Below, one piece after another: positions 5,018-7,790 of a stretch of 7,790 nucleotides of DNA. The notes under the pieces were generated by a model. It saw only the letters and a program-made list of their open reading frames with translations, had not been told where the DNA came from and searched no databases. Source of the DNA: Candidatus Thorarchaeota archaeon (GTDB taxonomy: Archaea; Asgardarchaeota; Thorarchaeia; Thorarchaeales; Thorarchaeaceae); contig JAGSHP010000394.1 of the NCBI GenBank assembly GCA_029855925.1, positions 1 to 7,790 on the forward strand. The letters are read 5' to 3'. A program made the position numbers and the translations under genes. The stretch's first letter is position 1. Each line of letters opens with the position of its first letter.

Positions 5018-7451
5018 CCCTTCGAGCCGCATAGACCAGTGACTCGTTGAACTGCTTACCTATGAGCTGTGCAATCTTGGGGCCAATGATGTTATTGATC
5101 TCACCAGGCAGAAGCTCACGCAGGTTAGTCTTCGATGTGATGCGTCCCTTCCTCTTCAGTGCAGCAATCTCACGTTGAACAATGGATCGAGCCTTCTCCC
5201 AAGTGACGGGGGTCGCTTGAGCGCCCATGAGACCCTCCTTGATATCAGATAGCGCGCGCATCACAAATACGGAGAGATTGTCCATGTCATCAGCGACGCC
5301 CATGTATGCCTTTCCATGGTCTGGACAGACACCGTCCTTCGGAGCAGCACCACATTGTTTGCAAATCGGGCGACCACGGTTCATCTTGATATAGAATGAC
5401 AGAAGATTTGCGCACTTCATATCGTCATTGGGGCCCCATTCGAGACCTTTGGTTCCAACTCTGCCTATGACACGAAAGACAGTATGAGACTTCGTGTATA
5501 TGAAGTTGAGGACATCCAAGTTCTTTCGCCGTTTCTGAATGAACTCCTGTTCACGGATCTTGGCCTCAATCGCCATCTCTTCGCGCTTCTCTCTGGCAGC
5601 TCGTTGCTTCGTCAGGAATCTGTGCATGACATCGTAGGCAATCGCGTAGTTATCGAACTCCAGTTCTGTGAGTTTCAATGGTGTCTCAACAATCCCCTCA
5701 AAGACCGGACTTGGAGTTGTATCAAGTTCATCACGCGCCGCGGTCAGGCTCTTGTTAGACAGTCGAGCATGGAACCAAGAACACACCATTGGCGCATCAA
5801 GGTCAGGATGAACACACTTCATCTCATAGATTCGCATCGAGATGAGGTCGATGAGGATCTCCTCACGTAGATACTGTAACTCGGCCTCGGTCTCCTCGTA
5901 GATGCTCTTGAGCACAGCTCGGATTCGCAGCATGTCTTGCTTAGAACGAAGATAGGTCTCCACAACCCGGGAGATGTTCGCCATGATGCCAATCATGAAG
6001 TGCCATACGAGGTCCAAGCGGAGAGATGCGATGGCCTCCTTGTGGACTCGCTGACGGACCATCTCTGCACCAGTGGTAGCGCCTATCTCAGCAAGCTCGC
6101 CGCTCTTGACACGTTCTCGTAACTCAAGTAGGCGCTTCATCTCGTCAGGATCTGGAATGCGTACCTTCTTCTTGAGTTCGCTAAAGACCTGCTGTTCAAT
6201 TGCCAGTAGGTCGGTTCGCTTCTTTGTGAGGAAGTCAACCTTTATCTTTTCAAGTTCTGATGCCCTCAGTCCTTTTGCTCTGAGCAGCCCCTTTACTGGT
6301 CCCTCAAGCTTCTGTTCGATCTTTTCCAGCGCACGCAGTGATCTCTCGATGTGCTCGAGCTCTTCTTGGCTAAGTGACGACTCGGGACCCTCGGACTCGA
6401 CCTCTTCAGTGTCCTGCTCGGCCAATCCCTTTGCGAGTTCAAGAGAATCGCGGACACCTTGGGAGCGAAGGGCGGCTTGAATGTCCGATTCGGGGATGCC
6501 AACAAAGTGACTGATTATTGCAAAGGCACTGTCGGGATTCTTCTCAATGACACTAGAGAACAGTGTTGAAACGCGAGCAGACAGAAGCTTTTCAAACTCA
6601 TCAAATGTCGTGGGCACGTCGATGTTTTCCTCTATCAAGTCAAGTAGATTCATTCGAAGTTCATGTGCTGCTCTCAGAGCGGGAATATTGCGGACCGACT
6701 TGAAATGGGACCATATGGCATCTGCAATATCATCCAAGATACTGGACGGGATGTCATCAGGTCCGATGGGATGATCAAGATATTCCAGATGTCCTTTGAG
6801 CTTGATTATCGCTCTCTTCAATGTGGAGATCTCAATTATCTCCTCCTCGTGCTCTCGCAAGAGCTCATCACGAAGGGTCAGAGCGGTCTCCTTTAGACCC
6901 GAGGCCTTAGTATATAGATCCTTGCGGGTGTCAATGCTCCAACCAGTAATCTCGTTTATGAAGTCCACTGAAGTGTTGGGTGAATAGTCCTGGGGAATCT
7001 TTTCCAAGAACTCGATGAACAACCTCTTGAGGTCATCAGGTGGGGAAGGACTGGTCCTCAACGATCCGAACTTGTCACAGAGCGTGATCGCAAACTCACT
7101 CGCAAGTTGAGCGATGTCAACCTCTTCCCTGAATCCATCACCCAGCAGTTGTCTGATCTCGAGCTCTAGTTGCCTTCGTTCTTCCTGTTCAAGTTCGGTC
7201 TTTTCCTCAATTGATGGCGTGGCTGAGTCGTCATCTGCATGACTGAACAGTCGAAGGCCATGATAGTTGTAGACGTAGAAGCTTGAGAAGAAGGAAAAGA
7301 GGTCTTCAAGAGGCCGGGCGTCACCAGCAATCGACGCAAGAATTCTTCGGTCTCGTGTGCTCCGAATATGCGTGATTAGTGCTTCTCTCAACAGAATCTC
7401 TCTGCCAGCCTCGCTCATCTGTGGGGTCTTGATTATCCAAGCGCTTGACAT
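5004..7451 (-). CDS. Large charged helical protein with a CxxC-x8-CxxH zinc motif, 815 residues, function unknown
   Basis: I cannot assign a family. The protein is soluble in appearance, without a signal peptide. It is mostly helical and highly charged, with likely coiled coils around residues 84-104, 192-220, 362-445, 500-535 and 612-645, the last being a dense run of Lys, Arg and Glu. Strongly acidic linkers lie near 347-365. Residues 484-495 are hydrophobic but flanked by His and Arg, so a membrane helix is doubtful. Near the C-terminus C697, C700, C709 and H712 form a CxxC-x8-CxxH motif typical of a small zinc ribbon, followed by about 100 residues of helical sequence ending in a basic stretch. 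The start is the ATG at 7451, five bases after GAGGTGA; a GTG three codons earlier overlaps that site. It is probably co-transcribed with the upstream partial gene. A structural or nucleic-acid-associated scaffold is possible but unproven. Confidence 0.8.
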   Translation of the reverse strand: MSSAWIIKTPQMSEAGREILLREALITHIRSTRDRRILASIAGDARPLEDLFSFFSSFYVYNYHGLRLFSHADDDSATPSIEEKTELEQEERRQLELEIRQLLGDGFREEVDIAQLASEFAITLCDKFGSLRTSPSPPDDLKRLFIEFLEKIPQDYSPNTSVDFINEITGWSIDTRKDLYTKASGLKETALTLRDELLREHEEEIIEISTLKRAIIKLKGHLEYLDHPIGPDDIPSSILDDIADAIWSHFKSVRNIPALRAAHELRMNLLDLIEENIDVPTTFDEFEKLLSARVSTLFSSVIEKNPDSAFAIISHFVGIPESDIQAALRSQGVRDSLELAKGLAEQDTEEVESEGPESSLSQEELEHIERSLRALEKIEQKLEGPVKGLLRAKGLRASELEKIKVDFLTKKRTDLLAIEQQVFSELKKKVRIPDPDEMKRLLELRERVKSGELAEIGATTGAEMVRQRVHKEAIASLRLDLVWHFMIGIMANISRVVETYLRSKQDMLRIRAVLKSIYEETEAELQYLREEILIDLISMRIYEMKCVHPDLDAPMVCSWFHARLSNKSLTAARDELDTTPSPVFEGIVETPLKLTELEFDNYAIAYDVMHRFLTKQRAAREKREEMAIEAKIREQEFIQKRRKNLDVLNFIYTKSHTVFRVIGRVGTKGLEWGPNDDMKCANLLSFYIKMNRGRPICKQCGAAPKDGVCPDHGKAYMGVADDMDNLSVFVMRALSDIKEGLMGAQATPVTWEKARSIVQREIAALKRKGRITSKTNLRELLPGEINNIIGPKIAQLIGKQFNESLVYAARRANLA

Positions 7452-7456
7452 TTTGG

Positions 7457-7463
7457 TCACCTC
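7457..7463 (-). promoter_or_regulatory. Shine-Dalgarno site containing the upstream gene's stop codon
   Basis: GAGGTGA on the minus strand lies five bases before the ATG at 7451, and its last three bases are the TGA of the partial upstream gene. It sets the start of the 815-residue protein at 7451 and implies translational coupling. Confidence 0.7.
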
Positions 7464-7790
7464 AAAATGGTATCTCCAATAGTGACGATCAACTCGTCGG
7501 ACTTGCGTTCGAATGACACGAGATAGATTCGTGTGGGATCATCGGGATTTCGCAAGTAGGCCCTAGTCGGAAGTGGGAACAGACGGCCGAGCAGACGAAT
7601 CACGGATGAGAGGAGATAGTCTAGGAACTCGTCGCCCAGACCAACGCTTATCTGTTCAGTCATCGATGTCGCCTCTGACTCCATTCGTCGCAACCTCTCA
7701 GAGAAGACACGCTCCATGTCTTCCTGCGATTTGTCCATTGACGTGATACGTTCTGTGAGTAGGTCTCGCAGTTCTGAATAGTTCTTCAGC
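7457..7790 (-). CDS. Partial gene (5' end outside the window): C-terminus of a helical protein of unknown function
   Basis: The reading frame stays open to the window edge, so the Met at 7738 is probably internal and the true start lies outside. The visible 110 residues begin with a charged amphipathic helix or coiled coil (LKNYSELRDLLTERI, then EDMERVFSERLRRMESEA). A hydrophobic helical segment follows (FLDYLLSSVIRLLGRLF), then a short beta-rich end (RIYLVSFERK, ELIVTIGDTI). No catalytic motif is seen. The TGA stop is inside the Shine-Dalgarno site of the 815-residue gene, so the two are almost certainly one operon and their products, both rich in coiled coil, may act together. The family is not recognised. 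Confidence 0.75.
   Translation of the reverse strand, partial: LKNYSELRDLLTERITSMDKSQEDMERVFSERLRRMESEATSMTEQISVGLGDEFLDYLLSSVIRLLGRLFPLPTRAYLRNPDDPTRIYLVSFERKSDELIVTIGDTILR

Overview
The window looks archaeal. Translation starts are preceded by GGTGA-type Shine-Dalgarno sites, several upstream regions carry TATA boxes of archaeal type, genes are tightly packed, and two genes carry domains of the formaldehyde-activating enzyme (Fae) family, which works with tetrahydromethanopterin. Base composition is near 50% G+C. An Asgard-type or euryarchaeal host is my guess. No marker gene here fixes the lineage.

Layout from right to left. At 7790-5004 (minus strand) a gene cut by the window edge is followed at once by a gene for an 815-residue protein. 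Both products are rich in charged helices and I recognise neither; the larger has a CxxC-x8-CxxH zinc-binding motif near its C-terminus. The larger gene overlaps the 3' end of a convergent cutA gene (plus strand, 4682-5017). A 120-bp divergent intergenic region with a perfectly symmetric TATA box (4604-4613) separates cutA from a two-gene minus-strand operon (4562-1651).

That operon is the highlight. Both genes encode a class I (Schiff-base lysine) aldolase of the dihydrodipicolinate synthase/N-acetylneuraminate lyase (DapA/NanA) family, fused at the C-terminus to a Fae-like domain. The two Fae domains are degenerate in opposite places. The downstream protein keeps the N-terminal catalytic-histidine block and the C-terminal HPF block. 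The upstream protein keeps only the middle block. They may form a mixed oligomer with composite active sites, coupling pyruvate-aldolase chemistry to capture or release of formaldehyde on a pterin, much as the known Fae-Hps fusions do in methanogens. This is inference.

The left part (1650-1) is sparse. It holds a probable 65-residue gene with a TTG start, a doubtful 80-residue reading frame behind a good TATA box, a stretch of about 460 bp with no convincing gene, and a gene for a 116-residue protein that ends in a 13-aspartate run.
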